Source: Carposina sasakii
Taxonomy: Eukaryota; Arthropoda; Insecta; Lepidoptera; Carposinidae
DNA length: 64,000 nt
Direction: 5' to 3'
NCBI GenBank assembly: GCA_014607495.2
Contig: CP053163.1
Span: forward strand, 10,458,716-10,522,715
Below the pieces are notes generated by a model. That model made no database searches. It was not told where the DNA came from and saw nothing but the letters and a program-made list of their open reading frames with translations. The position numbers and the translations under genes were made by a program. Within the stretch, counting starts at the first letter, position 1, and the number at the start of each line of letters is the position of its first letter. This document shows positions 32,801-43,214 of this stretch, piece after piece.

Positions 32801-35800
32801 TTATTCCTCACTATTATTTTCTTCTTTAATTTCAGTTCTTTGCGTGGACATGTCTTTATTGTCGCTGTGTGTGGTCTCCTCAGTATTTACCTTACCCCAG
32901 TCCCGGTCTCTTTGATACAATAATCTCAGAAATGCTTCCACACATAAAACCTGAAAATTAGGTAATTCACCTATCATATCATCTGATGCGGCGCTTCACT
33001 AGAATACATCAGCTGCATCTCCTTCCGTGCATGTCGTAACAGTCGACTAAGGAACTCAGGGGCGTACTTTAAGGCAATGAGCTAGCAAAATTAATTATGA
33101 TAATTACTAGATATACCTGATACTCACTTTAACATCGTCACTATAGCCTTCTAAACGGACAGTATACCCAAATATACTGGTCGATATCTTAGCTTCGGCC
33201 ACTTCTAGGCGATTGTATGCCAAGCTTAGAGGATACTCCACTATATTGTATTCCCCAGCTTTTATTGGACAGGAAAGTCTAGAAATAGAGGTTATTACAG
33301 TAAGTCACAAACGGTTCTTTATGTTTGTGAAGCTAGTCGTGTTATTCATCCTCCGTCTGCCATTTTGCCTGCACCCTGTGGGGTAAGCATGAACCTTTTT
33401 ACGCGCCGTAACGCTTTCGATTCGCAAGCAAAATCTATGAGATATGACGGTATGTTGCTAGGCTACGGATTATCAAGAGGTTCGTGCTTGACCCACTGAA
33501 TACCTATATGTTACGAAGGCATATTGAATAATACGTTGTATTGTATGAAAGTATCTTGTATTCGTTATTATACACACAAACATATTATTTAAAAGCGGTC
33601 TTGTAAAAAGTATACGGCGTGTTATTTTATATGCCTGCGACATATACTTCGACGCATGCAACACCAAAGATTTACAACCGCAAAGACGTAAGAGAGGTGC
33701 GCTAAGTTTTCATTAATACTGTTAGGTCCTTCGAGCCGAATTCACATGTACACTACACCCATATATATTGCCCTATTATTAAAATGATATCCTGTTGAAT
33801 AAAAAACGTATTTCATTATAATTTGAGTTAAGATATCATATTCTATGGCCTTTGCTATTGATAAGTTGAACTGGGGTCAAAGTATTTATTATTCAAGCTC
33901 GTGGGTCGTTCAAGTATTACGTAAGCAGATTTATTACAATGATTGTAAGGAAACTTCCCCCCCCCATGCTTACGTAAGCATTGGTATATGCATAAGTGTG
34001 AATGACTGGAATTGTGAGGCACTGAAAAGTCTAATGGTGCATCGAAACAGTACGAGTATGACATTAGCACTCTATGTCTACATCTAATTCCTCTATGTCA
34101 AGGGTGACCAACCGGTTTTCATTTAAGATTTTTAGAACCATATACAGGATGTAACAAAAGGGGTATGTTAAGCGAAATGCAATGAACATAACCCACTATG
34201 GAGAACCTATCCCCAAAATTTTAAACTAGAAATCAAATTAATTTTCCAGATTGTATGAACATTCCTGAGTTTTGAAATTTCGAGTCTCTGAATTTGACCC
34301 TATAGTGGGCTATCGTCATAGTATTTTGCTTAATATGTATACCTTTTTTTACACCCTGTATAAGTAAGTCTAATTTCACGGGAATTGGACATAACGGGAG
34401 TTCCAAAGTTCACGTGTATGTTGTAATGAGCGGGCGCTAGTTAGCCTATACCTTTATTACATAGACTAGTGGACGCCAGCAACTCTGTCCGCGTAGACTT
34501 CAGTAGTTTCCGACCGGCCCCCTGATTACGTAAAAGCAATAGCAAAGCCGAAGCCGCGCGAGCGCGATAATTGAGAGTGTGTGCGTGCGCGCAACGAGCG
34601 CTCGACGTCCTCCCGCGCCCCGCACCTCGCCCCGCGCACGCTCACATGCTATTGCTTTTACGTAATCAGGGGGCCTATTCGCTGCAATTAAACAAAAATA
34701 ACACTGACAGTGTTATTACAAAATAATCGCTAAGCAATGTCTAAACAACTGTTTTGTGAGGCAAGGCCTAATGTTTTAAACACCGTCTTAACAACTTCTG
34801 CAGAATAATTTTCTTTTTTCTACGTTTTAGTTTGATATTTTGATTTTTCTTTTGAAATAAACAAAAAATTATGTATTTTCTCAACTACCTATACGCGACA
34901 GCATCCCAACTAACAATTTTGTCCTATAACCTAAAGTTAAATCTCCAAAAAGCTCGGTAAATGATGTGTAAAGGTTTTGGCGGTGACCCATTGTTGTATA
35001 AAAGTGTTTCGTAACATGTATTAGCTCTATAAGCTTATAGAGCAAAACCAACATAAATAATTGATGTAAAGGTTTACTTCGCTAATTTGTGTAGCTGTTA
35101 TAGATAGGAGTTGTAATGAACTCTAAAGTGACCAGTATGCAACCATAGAACTCTATAGCAGTGTTCACAATTTCCCTTACGTCTCTGATTTACGCAATAA
35201 AGGTTCCACACGAACTTTAATGGGTCTTTGTTATTGTAGAAATTGAACATCAATTATAGGGCAAAATTGTGATAATGTGGGTTTATAGATCGTTTATAGT
35301 TGAACAATCAATTATAAAAAATGGTTCCGTTATTATCCTTCTGAGCAAATAAGCAACTATATCACAAAAACTATGTATGTTAATTAATAATTAGTATGAC
35401 CGTAATGTTCTAGAAGTCTGGATGTAAACTTGTCTTAACTGATAACATTATGTTTATTAAAAATTAAAAATATAATAAGATAATTTCATTTATGACTCAA
35501 GGAACATTTGAAGGAAATCCTATTTTTAAATAATGGTGGCTGGGATCTGTCATGGCAGGTGCTATAGTAGTGTTCAGAACACTGAAAGTATTTTTATGAC
35601 TTATTATTTTAGTAAATGCTTTATTATTTGAGGGGGGCATTAAAATATTGTCTTTAACCCATGGATAGTTTATTAGTAAAATCTCAATCCCAAGTCATTT
35701 TCCCCGTAAGAGACGAATATTTTCCTAAAAAACATCAATGACCCATAATATAATATTTTCGTAGTCATTTTGTATTATTTTTATTTCAAATACTTGTAAG

Positions 35801-38800
35801 TTTTCCTTGGTGTTTCTTTCTCTTAAATAACACTGCGATACAGCAGTGAACGAATGTAAAATGAAGGAATGAATCATAACATTAGTGTCATAATGGAATC
35901 ATGAACTCTTTTACAGTATAAAAGGGTACTTTAGTAGCGTTGCGGTGGCTTGTAAATCACCAAAAGGAAATTGTATTACTGTTACATCAACTGTATAGGC
36001 CAAATTGTCATACTAGATACTTCTAAAGATGCAATTTAGAGCAAATTGGAGAAATAAATGCGCCACTTTCTATGGACGTACTACCTTCTTTGGCTATTAT
36101 AGTATTATTATAGAACCCCGATTGGTAAGCCCGAAACGTTCTAAGCTCTTATATACAACCAACAATTGTTAGTTGGGCATGTATTTTCTAATTTGACAGA
36201 TCATGAATGGACATTATTCTTTGTGTACCTACTGTTCGTGCGTGAGTCCGACTCGCACTTGGCCGGTTTTTTTATAATGTGTGTTACCTCAGGATACCAT
36301 CATTTATGAACCGATTTAATTTCTTTATTGTAGTTGCAAATAATAACATAAGTATTCGTTGTAATTTACTATAAGTACTTAAATAATATTTCAAACAACG
36401 TATTTCCGTTATACCTACTGGTTAGAGAGCACTTACTATTGTCATCTGACAAATTGTTAAAATAACTATAACTATAAACTATAAAATAACTATACCTATA
36501 GTATAATTTGACTATCGATCAAACGACCGGGCCTAAAATCATGTTTAGAAGGAAAATTCGTTCAACTGCGTTTCATTCATTCTTTAACTGTTCCTTTCCA
36601 AGCAAACTTTTATGTACCTACTTATAGTAAAAAGATACTAAAGCATAATTTTGTAATTTTTCTGTTAATATATACGAGTAATATATTAAGTAATAAACAT
36701 TTATATATCACATATGTCTGAAACACAGTTTTTTAACAGTACCTGCTTTCTTTCGAAACTCATATTGCCAACGGTACTGTAAGGCCCGCCATACACGGAC
36801 TGCTTGAAGCAGTCAGGAAAGACTGCTTGAAGCTACGACTGCACAATGAATATATATACACGATCAACTCAAGCAGTTGCAACTGCTTCGGGGCAAAACG
36901 GTGAAATTTCATCATGCGGTCAAGCAGTCGCCAGGCATACACTGACTACTCGAGCTGTCGACTGCTCATAATTTATTGCTTGGTTATATGTAATTGCTTA
37001 TAATTTCGTGTTTCTAATATTGGATGAACCCACAGTTCTTTATTTTTACGCCGCCACGCCGTCGTCGTCGTATGGGCAAAAGCAGCAGAAGTGCTTCCTG
37101 TTCAATATCCATGATGCTACTTATTTGGAATTGCCGTTAAACTAACTGCTCGATCAGTTCTCAATGGCAGCCTCAAGCTATTGACCCTTAACTGCAGGAG
37201 CATTTCGTGAATGTTCATCACTAGGTCACTGCTCGAGCAGTCCTTGTATGCCGGGACTTAGTAGCACCGTTAGACTGTACCTAGGCTGTGTGTGCTGGAA
37301 GAACGCGTCGTATCGCTCCGTCTCCTCGGGCAGTGCCTCACCGCAGCCGCCGGCGGTCGTCGTGTACGACTTGAAGTAGTCGCATGTGTCCACGTTGCGG
37401 ATGTCCTGGCACTTCTGCATCGTCATCTGAAAGGACTCTATTTTATCCGTGGTAAATAGTGGGTTAGCCGCGTGGTGCCGGCAGAGTAGAGTTTGTACTC
37501 ATGCCTGTTCGTGGGAATCGTACGAGGGTTGTGCTGACAACATCGTCGAAAAATCAGACCGCGGTCACCAACCCGCCTGCCCAGCGTGGTGACTATGGGC
37601 AAAACCGCCTACATGACAGTGCCATAGCGTGACCTGGGGGAGGCCTACGTCCAGCAGTGGACTGCAATAGGCTGAAGACGATATGGTGACTAGATTGAGC
37701 CTTGTGGCGTGTCCTGGGGGAGGCCTACGTCCAACAGTGGTCTGTAGGCTGAGGTGGACGGGACATAACATCTTTTGGAGACCAAGTCCTGCTAAGGAAC
37801 GAACGAGGCTCTGGTGAAAGGCCCACCAATCCGCACTGAACCAGCGTGGTGGGGCCATGGTTCATCCAAATAAAAATGAAAAAAAAACGGAACTCTTATA
37901 TGCACTCGTGCGTCTGTCTGTCCAATCGTCTGTTACGGCCAATTGTTTCCGAATCTACTGGACCAAATCACTAACAAACATGTATTTATTTTGTAGTGTC
38001 CGTGAGAAATAACAAGACGTCTGTTTGCTGCTGTGGTTTATTCCGAACTAAAAGTAAATCTACCTACATACATTATACTCCTTCACACTAAATATATAAT
38101 ACATTCTTAATAATTAGGCTTAATACAATAACTTATTCTACGTTTATTTCTTTAAACGACAGGCTCTAACTGGACGGGATTGGGGTGGTTGCGGGGGTGG
38201 TGTCGAGATCGGGGATACGAACTCGCCCTCTGGAGAGACTGGAGAAACGACCCGATTTTCTCCCTCTTTAGCTTTAGGATTATCTACCGGGGCCGGTGAC
38301 CCCTCCGGTGGACCTTCCAATGGCATCTCTGTATGTAAGGCTAACTTTGGAGTTTGAGAATCTGTGCTCGATGGTTCCTCTATGTTCGATGAGCTCGTAG
38401 CTGTAGAAACCAACGATAGACGATCCCCCCTAGACCTTTTTCGTATTTGATCGATATGTCTGTGTACCGTTTCCCCACCGTTACCTAATACTTTATAATT
38501 AGAAGTTCCAATGCGATCTAGTATCCGCCCTGGCACCTATTTTTCGCCTTTCAAATATTGCCGATACCAAACTTCGTCTTCTCGGTCCATACCCCTGCTG
38601 CCGCCCCCCGCAGCTCTTTGCTGGGCTTGCTGTTCGTGGTGTACCTTCCTTTCTCTGTCTGGCTTAAGTGTACGAGTATCTAGTCGAGTTCTTATACGTC
38701 TTCCTAAAAGCAGCATTGCGGGGCTTTCGCCCGTAGTTGAGTGTTCTACATTCCTATAATGCATTAAAAATGACCATAATGCCCGATCTACATTTTTATT

Positions 38801-41800
38801 TTACGAAAAAGGTCTAGGGGGGATCGTCTATCGTTGGTTTCTACAGCTACGAGCTCATCGAACATAGAGGAACCATCGAGCACAGATTCTCAAACTCCCA
38901 TCAGCCTTATTTACCGGCACAAGTGGCGAAGCCCAGTCGGAGCAGTCAACGGCCTCGATGACTCCTTCGCGTAGCATCGCGTCGAGTTCGCTGTCGATGC
39001 GCTCGCGCAGCGCATATGGCACCGGCCGTGCGCGGTGGAATACCGGAACGGCGCCTTCGCGCACCCGTAGCGTAGCCTTGCCGCCCGTGTTCCGCCCCAA
39101 CCCGCCGCTGAACAGGTTTTCATATGGCTTTGTAGTCGTTTAAACACAGATGATGGAAATCTTCTTCCTGTGGCTCTTCATCCGCTGAAGTTTCTTCCTT
39201 CGCGTTCCCAAAATAAATTGACGACGAATAATTTTGTCCGCTGCCTCCGTTCCTCCTTGTATCACTAGGGCACATCCGACGCAGATGTCCGGGGCGCCTG
39301 CACCTGCTACAAGTGTAGTCCCGGAACCGGCAAGCGGAATAAATGTGATCTGCAGATCCACATCCGCTACAGGAGTACCCGCGGTTGGCCGCCGCGTCGT
39401 CGGCCCGAGGTGCGCCGGCGCGCGCAGCTGCTCCCGCTGCCCGTGGCCGCCCTCCGGGCCGTGGCCCCCGCCATCTCCCTCGCGATCCTGTGCGGTTGCT
39501 CTCATGGCCTAGTGTGTGCAACACCTGCACAGCAGCCTCCCCCGCACTTGTACCTCTCTCCTCTACCGCAGCTGCATCCCGCTCCGCTGCTTCTAATGAA
39601 CTCGCTATTTTCACCGCATCACTATAAGTTAACTTGTCCGATTCCGCGAAAAGCCGTTGGCGAATGACGTCACTCTTGATGCCGCACACAAATTGGTCAC
39701 GAAGATTTTCGCTTAAGTTCTGTTCAAATTGACAATTTCTTGAAAGTTTCTTAAGCTCAGCTACGTAGGTGGCTATGTTTTCATCACTCGCCTGTCTCCG
39801 TTGTCGAAAAAGATACCTCTCGGCGAGCACGGACGGCGTCGGTTGTAAATGATGACGTAACATGTCTACCGCCGTTTTATAAGTTAATGCTGCTGGTTTC
39901 GCTGGACTAGCGAGATTTGCTAGAAGCTCATAAGCTTCATCGCCCATGACTGCTATCAATGTTGGTAATTTGAGTTCATCCGTCACTTTGTTCACTAGAA
40001 AGTACATTTCGAAGCGTTCGACGTAAGACGACCACGCACCGCACTTAATGTCAAATTCCGACACCTTTCCCACCGACATTTTCCTCTTGAGGCTTCGATG
40101 TTACCAATAACACGACCCTTGCCGCCCCGTACTGAACTTACTAATTAATTATACTGTTAATTTCACGCGGTAAACCAGCCTCGTCGCCACTGTAGTATCC
40201 GTAAGAAATCACAAGACGTCTGTTTGCTGCTGTGGTTTATTCCGAACTAAAAGTAAATCTACCTACATACATTATATATTTATTACATACTGTGTGTATT
40301 TATTTATTTAGTGGACTTCGTCCGCGTGGTCTGCAGAAAAAACAAAATGTCGAAATTATCCGGGATAAAAAGTAGTCTATGTGTTAATCCAGGGTGTCAG
40401 CTAACTCCATACCAAATTTTATTAAAATGGCTCCAGCCGTTTTTACGTAAAAGAGTAACAAATATCCATCCATACTTACAAACTTTCGTGTTTATAATAT
40501 TAGTAAGATCAGGGTTACGATGAGCTCTTAGAGCAAAATTGTTTTCATCATGAAAGCGAGATGTCACAATCCTGCATTAGATATCTTGGGACAAATATTT
40601 CGTAGGTACATTTTGCTGTCAAATATCATTTTTAAACAGTATCCGATATTAGACGCGGTATTGTAATAACACTATTAGGTATCCTTGCCATAGAGGAATA
40701 AGAAGACTTACTCCTCTGTGTCCTTGCTAAGTTCAGTATTAGTTAGGTATTTCAGTCCGACGGCATTTTGGTCATGAAAAACAATCTACTGCTTCCGTCA
40801 GTAGGTATCACAATAAACATCATAATCACTACGATAAGATAGTTTTTATCCATGTAATATAAATTATTATTTAACTCTCTAATTTATTTACCTCATGCGA
40901 ACAGTACATTACATAACATAATAAAACTGTAATCAGAAAAGTCGTGTGAGTATTGTACATTCCACGGATATGATAACTGTCAATCTGGGGGTCTAAACTC
41001 TAAACGTAAGTCAGAATGTTTCTAAGACTGTCTTTATTGGCTTTCTCTTTCGTTTTGGTGAAACATAAGAGAGAGATGAAAGTCTCGAATTTTTAACAAA
41101 CCAACTTGTCGCATATTAAAAGCACAACCGCACCTTTTATAAAACAGAGTGGGCTAACCCACGTAAACGATTTTCTGCACCACAAAAGATGACTGGTGAA
41201 GTATTTGGAACTAATTGATGAAAAAGTTTTACATTCAATGGACTAAGCTAGCGCCACTAACCGACCATAATAGAATAGCTTACCTTTTTAAAAATATTAC
41301 TACTTACATATGTACACTTTTCAAATGATAAGTAAGTGCCGAACGGTCTCATCTATGTCTATATTACATATAATAATTATAATGAGTAATTAAATGTGGT
41401 GTCGTGGGACACCAGGTAGGAACGAAGTTCCTTCGGCTAATGTAGAATCGACACAATTTGCAAAAGAAAAATCGTGCTCAATTTTATTTAGGTTTAAAAT
41501 GTATCTATAATGTGAGTATTCGCCACGTGCTTGTCCATGAATTCATGAGTATATATATACTATGCATTGGCGGGGTGGAGTAGTAATAGAGAGAGAAGGG
41601 ATGAGAGAACGTAAAAGGAAGAGGGAGAAAGAGAAAGGTATTATACACTACTCGCTTGTGTATACGACTGTCGCGCCTGCGCACGTCTCATTTAACGGCT
41701 TTATTCCACGCACTTTTTCATACGGTTTTACTATCACATTTTTTTCAGTTCGGTTGCGCAACAAAAGTAAGTAAGTAACGGATCGCTGTCTGTACATGGA

Positions 41801-43214
41801 AGATATATGAGAAATAATATTATAGAAGACCTTTATCAACGAAAAAAAGAATGATTTTTGAAATTTTTGTCTGTTTGTCGGTTTGTCTATGCGTTTGTGT
41901 ACGCTAATCTCAGAAACGGCTGATCCGATTTCGATGCAGTTTTCCCATTTAACATATAGGCTACTTTTTATCCTGGTAAAATGTTTTTATCCCGGATAAT
42001 TTCGACATTTTGTTTTTTCTGCAGTCCACGCGGACGGAGTCGCGGGCTTCCACTAGTCTAATAGGTAATAGTACATATACACGTGGTTGTTTTCCCGAAA
42101 TGGGGTAGCTAGAACTGCAGGACCTTAAAGTAAATCCCACACCCACGTTTAGCGTGACAAATAGCTAGCGTATCGCCTGAGAGAATTCTCGAGTTCCTTA
42201 GTCGACTCTTACAACATGCACGGGAGGAGATGCAGCTGATGTATAATACACGAATACATGTATTTTAGTGGAGCCACGCATCAGCATAGGATGATGAAAG
42301 TATATATAGATAAAAGAACACTTCACCGATACCTCCTCAAATCATCTTACCTCCTGTGTAGTAAAACTTAGATACGGCTATCATGCACGGAATTAAACAG
42401 CTTTAAAGGAGATAAGTAAACAACACTGATAATTATGTTTTCAACAATAATGATATATGAATATCTTCACGCCCACAATCCCGTTCGAGGTAAGCTAAGT
42501 TACTGGGTATAAAATTGATTTGTTGAAAAAGGTAAAAGTAGCGCGGTGCAGCTTGCAGGAGGTAGAGATTGAGAGTGAATGAATGGGAGAGTAAGTGGCT
42601 GGGATATGGATATGACGGGATGGCATATGAAAAAGGGATTAGTGGAGGAAAATTTTAAAACATTTGATAATACGTTACATACGTTAAGTTGTACAGTTCT
42701 ACTGTCAAATTATCTGTAGAACAACTGCGAATAAAGGGTGGGCAGGAGTAGGTAGGTACTACAAACACACACTCATACACACGGCTATGGTCCCGAAACC
42801 CACCCAGGTTTAGAATAGTGAGGACTAATGTTAACGATCAGTAGCAAGTCTATAGCTCATCACCTGAGAGTGTGCCCTAATTCCTTAGTGGACACTTACA
42901 ATTACGACACGCTAGGAAAGAAATGCAGCTAATTCTAGTGAACAATCCTGCATCAGCACAGGACAGTTTTGCTAGAATATGTTTACTAAACTCACCTTAA
43001 GATACCATCCATTTTCAATATCCTCCGTAATGTTGAAACCGCCGTTAATAGTAAATTCGTGCTGGTAACGCTTAGTGCTCATCTCGGAGACTGTTACAAT
43101 TGTCTGGGGTATATCGAAGCAAGGACCTACGCGGGCCACCAGCAAATGTGTGGGTGCTAAAGTAGCGTACACGGTTTGTATTTTAAACACTAGCAATGCT
43201 AGTACACCGTACAT
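32801..43214 (-). CDS. unrecognised secreted protein, 221 aa
   Basis: Four exons are read on the minus strand: 43214-42996, 37426-37281, 33278-33128 and 32950-32801 (TAA). The borders are AG/GT and the frame is continuous. The N-terminus MYGVLALLVFKIQTVYA looks like a signal peptide, so the product is probably secreted. The mature part has several cysteines, an NGGFNITED segment with a possible N-glycosylation site, and a CPIKAGEYNIVEYPL segment. That layout is faintly like insect DUF1091 or ML lipid-recognition proteins, but I cannot assign it. The last exon adds a polar tail rich in Glu, Asn and Thr. No transmembrane segment follows the signal. The first intron (5.6 kb) holds a Mag-like LTR element in the same orientation. 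The gene converges on RIOK2 and diverges from sorbitol dehydrogenase. Confidence 0.72.
32980..33085 (+). repeat. family E repeat fragment
   Basis: GATGCGGCGCTTCACTAGAA, ACATCAGCTGCATCTCC and GGCAATGAGCTAGCAA match family E. It lies in the last intron of the secreted-protein gene. Confidence 0.5.
33378..33496. repeat. MITE related to 1603-1729
   Basis: The ends are GTGGGGTAAGCATG and CGTGCTTGACCCAC, imperfect reverse complements. The interior TCGCAAGCAAAATCTATGAG is shared with the degraded copy at 18651. Confidence 0.6.
34145..34358. repeat. M2-family MITE
   Basis: It starts CAGGATGTAACAAAAGGGGT and ends TTTTTTACACCCTG. It shares GGTATGTTAAGCGAAA and GGAGAACCTATCC with 25082-25341. Confidence 0.7.
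34466..34505 (-). repeat. Helitron-like family H terminus only
   Basis: CTAGTGGACGCCAGCAACTC and the following CCGCGTAGACTTCAG are the family H end. The copy stops at the next MITE. Confidence 0.45.
34516..34675. repeat. 160-bp MITE with perfect 29-bp inverted repeats
   Basis: The ends start GGCCCCCTGATTACG. The 29 bp at 34516-34544 are the exact reverse complement of 34647-34675. The core is GC-rich (GCGCGAGCGCGA, CCCGCGCCCCGC). No coding is possible at this size. Confidence 0.8.
34676..36779. other. intron sequence, nothing recognised
   Basis: This is AT-rich intron of the secreted-protein gene. I found no exon, clear inverted repeat or named dispersed repeat in it. Confidence 0.4.
36780..37260. 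repeat. foldback MITE beside a splice donor
   Basis: The left end TAAGGCCCGCCATACACGGA pairs with the reverse complement of the right end, in which TCCTTGTATGCC precedes GGGACTTA. The interior holds many variants of CAAGCAGT and ACTGCTTG, plus CTCGAGCAGT. It ends 20 bp from the donor of the exon at 37426-37281. The target duplication is unresolved. Confidence 0.7.
37495..37865 (-). repeat. two family R copies side by side
   Basis: GGTCACCAACCCGCCTGCCC, GGAGGCCTACGTCCAGCAG and a second GGAGGCCTACGTCCAACAG about 100 bp later mark two partial copies. The second continues to CCAGCGTGGTGGGGCCATGG. Confidence 0.6.
37992..38077 (-). repeat. 3' LTR of Mag-like element
   Basis: This 86-bp repeat starts TGTAGTGTCCGTGAG on the plus strand. 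It differs from the partner LTR at three sites near that end. Confidence 0.8.
38144..38764 (-). pseudogene. integrase C-terminal remnant
   Basis: The minus-strand translation holds STTGESPAMLLLGRRIRTRL and, further on, VPGRILDRIG, typical of the region after the integrase core. A TAG stop separates the two parts just before VPGR, at a position where relatives usually have Trp. It is not functional. Confidence 0.7.
38802..38898. repeat. 97-bp inverted duplicate inside the Mag-like element
   Basis: This segment is the reverse complement of 38349-38445 of the same element. It sits exactly between the RT remnant and the integrase remnant, where the internal deletion occurred. Confidence 0.85.
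38899..39147 (-). pseudogene. reverse transcriptase N-terminal remnant
   Basis: The minus strand encodes the entry segment of a Gypsy RT, with VFHRARPVPYALRERIDSEL, GVIEAVDCSDWASPLVPV and KADGSLRIC. It breaks off at the inverted patch. No protease is seen between gag and this segment. Confidence 0.75.
39120..40079 (-). CDS. Mag-like gag protein, 319 aa
   Basis: This is an open gag frame starting MSVGKVSEFDIKCGAWSSYV. It has a capsid-like middle (about 30-180), an Ala/Arg/Gly-rich linker (about 205-245), and two CCHC zinc knuckles, CSGCGSADHIYSAC and CSRCRRPGHLRRMC. It ends in an acidic stretch near residue 310. The frame is uninterrupted, unlike the pol parts, so the copy could still make gag. 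Confidence 0.82.
   Translation of the reverse strand: MSVGKVSEFDIKCGAWSSYVERFEMYFLVNKVTDELKLPTLIAVMGDEAYELLANLASPAKPAALTYKTAVDMLRHHLQPTPSVLAERYLFRQRRQASDENIATYVAELKKLSRNCQFEQNLSENLRDQFVCGIKSDVIRQRLFAESDKLTYSDAVKIASSLEAAERDAAAVEERGTSAGEAAVQVLHTLGHESNRTGSRGRWRGPRPGGRPRAAGAAARAGAPRADDAAANRGYSCSGCGSADHIYSACRFRDYTCSRCRRPGHLRRMCPSDTRRNGGSGQNYSSSIYFGNAKEETSADEEPQEEDFHHLCLNDYKAI
40179..40189 (-). other. primer-binding site
   Basis: TGGCGACGAGG on the minus strand lies 1 nt from the 5' LTR. It is complementary to the 3' end expected for a tRNA-Ser (CCTCGTCGCCA), from memory of serine tRNAs. Confidence 0.55.
40191..40276 (-). repeat. 5' LTR of Mag-like element
   Basis: This 86-bp partner of 37992-38077 is followed on the plus strand by TATTT. 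Confidence 0.8.
40308..40505 (-). repeat. family H relative with RTE-like tail
   Basis: It starts TTAGTGGACTTCGTCCGCG, includes AACAAAATGTCGAAATTATC, and ends with CTTTCGTGTTTATAATATTA. The same arrangement occurs at 54651-54862. Confidence 0.5.
40506..41398. other. intron, nothing recognised
   Basis: This is AT-rich intron sequence of the secreted-protein gene with no exon or bounded repeat that I can support. Confidence 0.4.
41399..41770. repeat. probable dispersed repeat, unassigned
   Basis: The segment GTGTCGTGGGACACCAGG, a purine-rich run (GAGAGAGAAGGG, AAGAGGGAGAAAG) and GGTTGCGCAACAAAAG look like a mosaic of repeat pieces. The short open frame in the purine run has no gene-like features. 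Confidence 0.35.
41776..42056 (+). repeat. Helitron-like repeat, family H
   Basis: It runs from AACGGATCGCTGTCTGTAC to the terminal CTAG, with CGGACGGAGTCGCGGGC just before the end. It is one of the most complete copies. Confidence 0.65.
42065..42290 (-). repeat. family E repeat, reversed
   Basis: CCCGAAATGGGGTAGC, TAGCTAGCGTATCGCCTGAG and GGGAGGAGATGCAGCTGATG identify it. Confidence 0.55.
42760..42965 (-). repeat. family E repeat, reversed
   Basis: ATCAGTAGCAAGTCTATAGC, CACCTGAGAGTGTGCCC and GAAATGCAGCTAATTCTAGT match family E. It ends about 30 bp from the end of exon 1 of the secreted-protein gene. Confidence 0.5.

Larger units (their letters stand above)
37992..40276 (-). mobile_element. 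Mag-like LTR retrotransposon, internally deleted
   Basis: Two 86-bp direct repeats (37992-38077 and 40191-40276) start TGTAGT and differ at three positions. TATTT flanks both outer ends (37987-37991 and 40277-40281), an apparent 5-bp target duplication. Such short LTRs and this gag type fit the Mag lineage of Ty3/Gypsy. On the minus strand the order is LTR, primer-binding site, intact gag, start of RT, an inverted patch, end of integrase, LTR. Protease, most of RT, RNase H and the integrase core are missing. It lies in intron 1 of the secreted-protein gene. Confidence 0.85.

Noticed and set aside
33845..34087. 80-codon plus-strand frame
   Set aside because: No family likeness, no splice context, and located in AT-rich intron; consistent with chance.
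39234..39667. Plus-strand open frames of 80-92 codons
   Set aside because: These are antisense shadows of the GC-rich gag linker encoded on the minus strand.
41562..41774. 70-codon Lys/Glu/Arg-rich frame
   Set aside because: It is created by a purine-rich low-complexity run in a repeat mosaic, with no splice context or family likeness.
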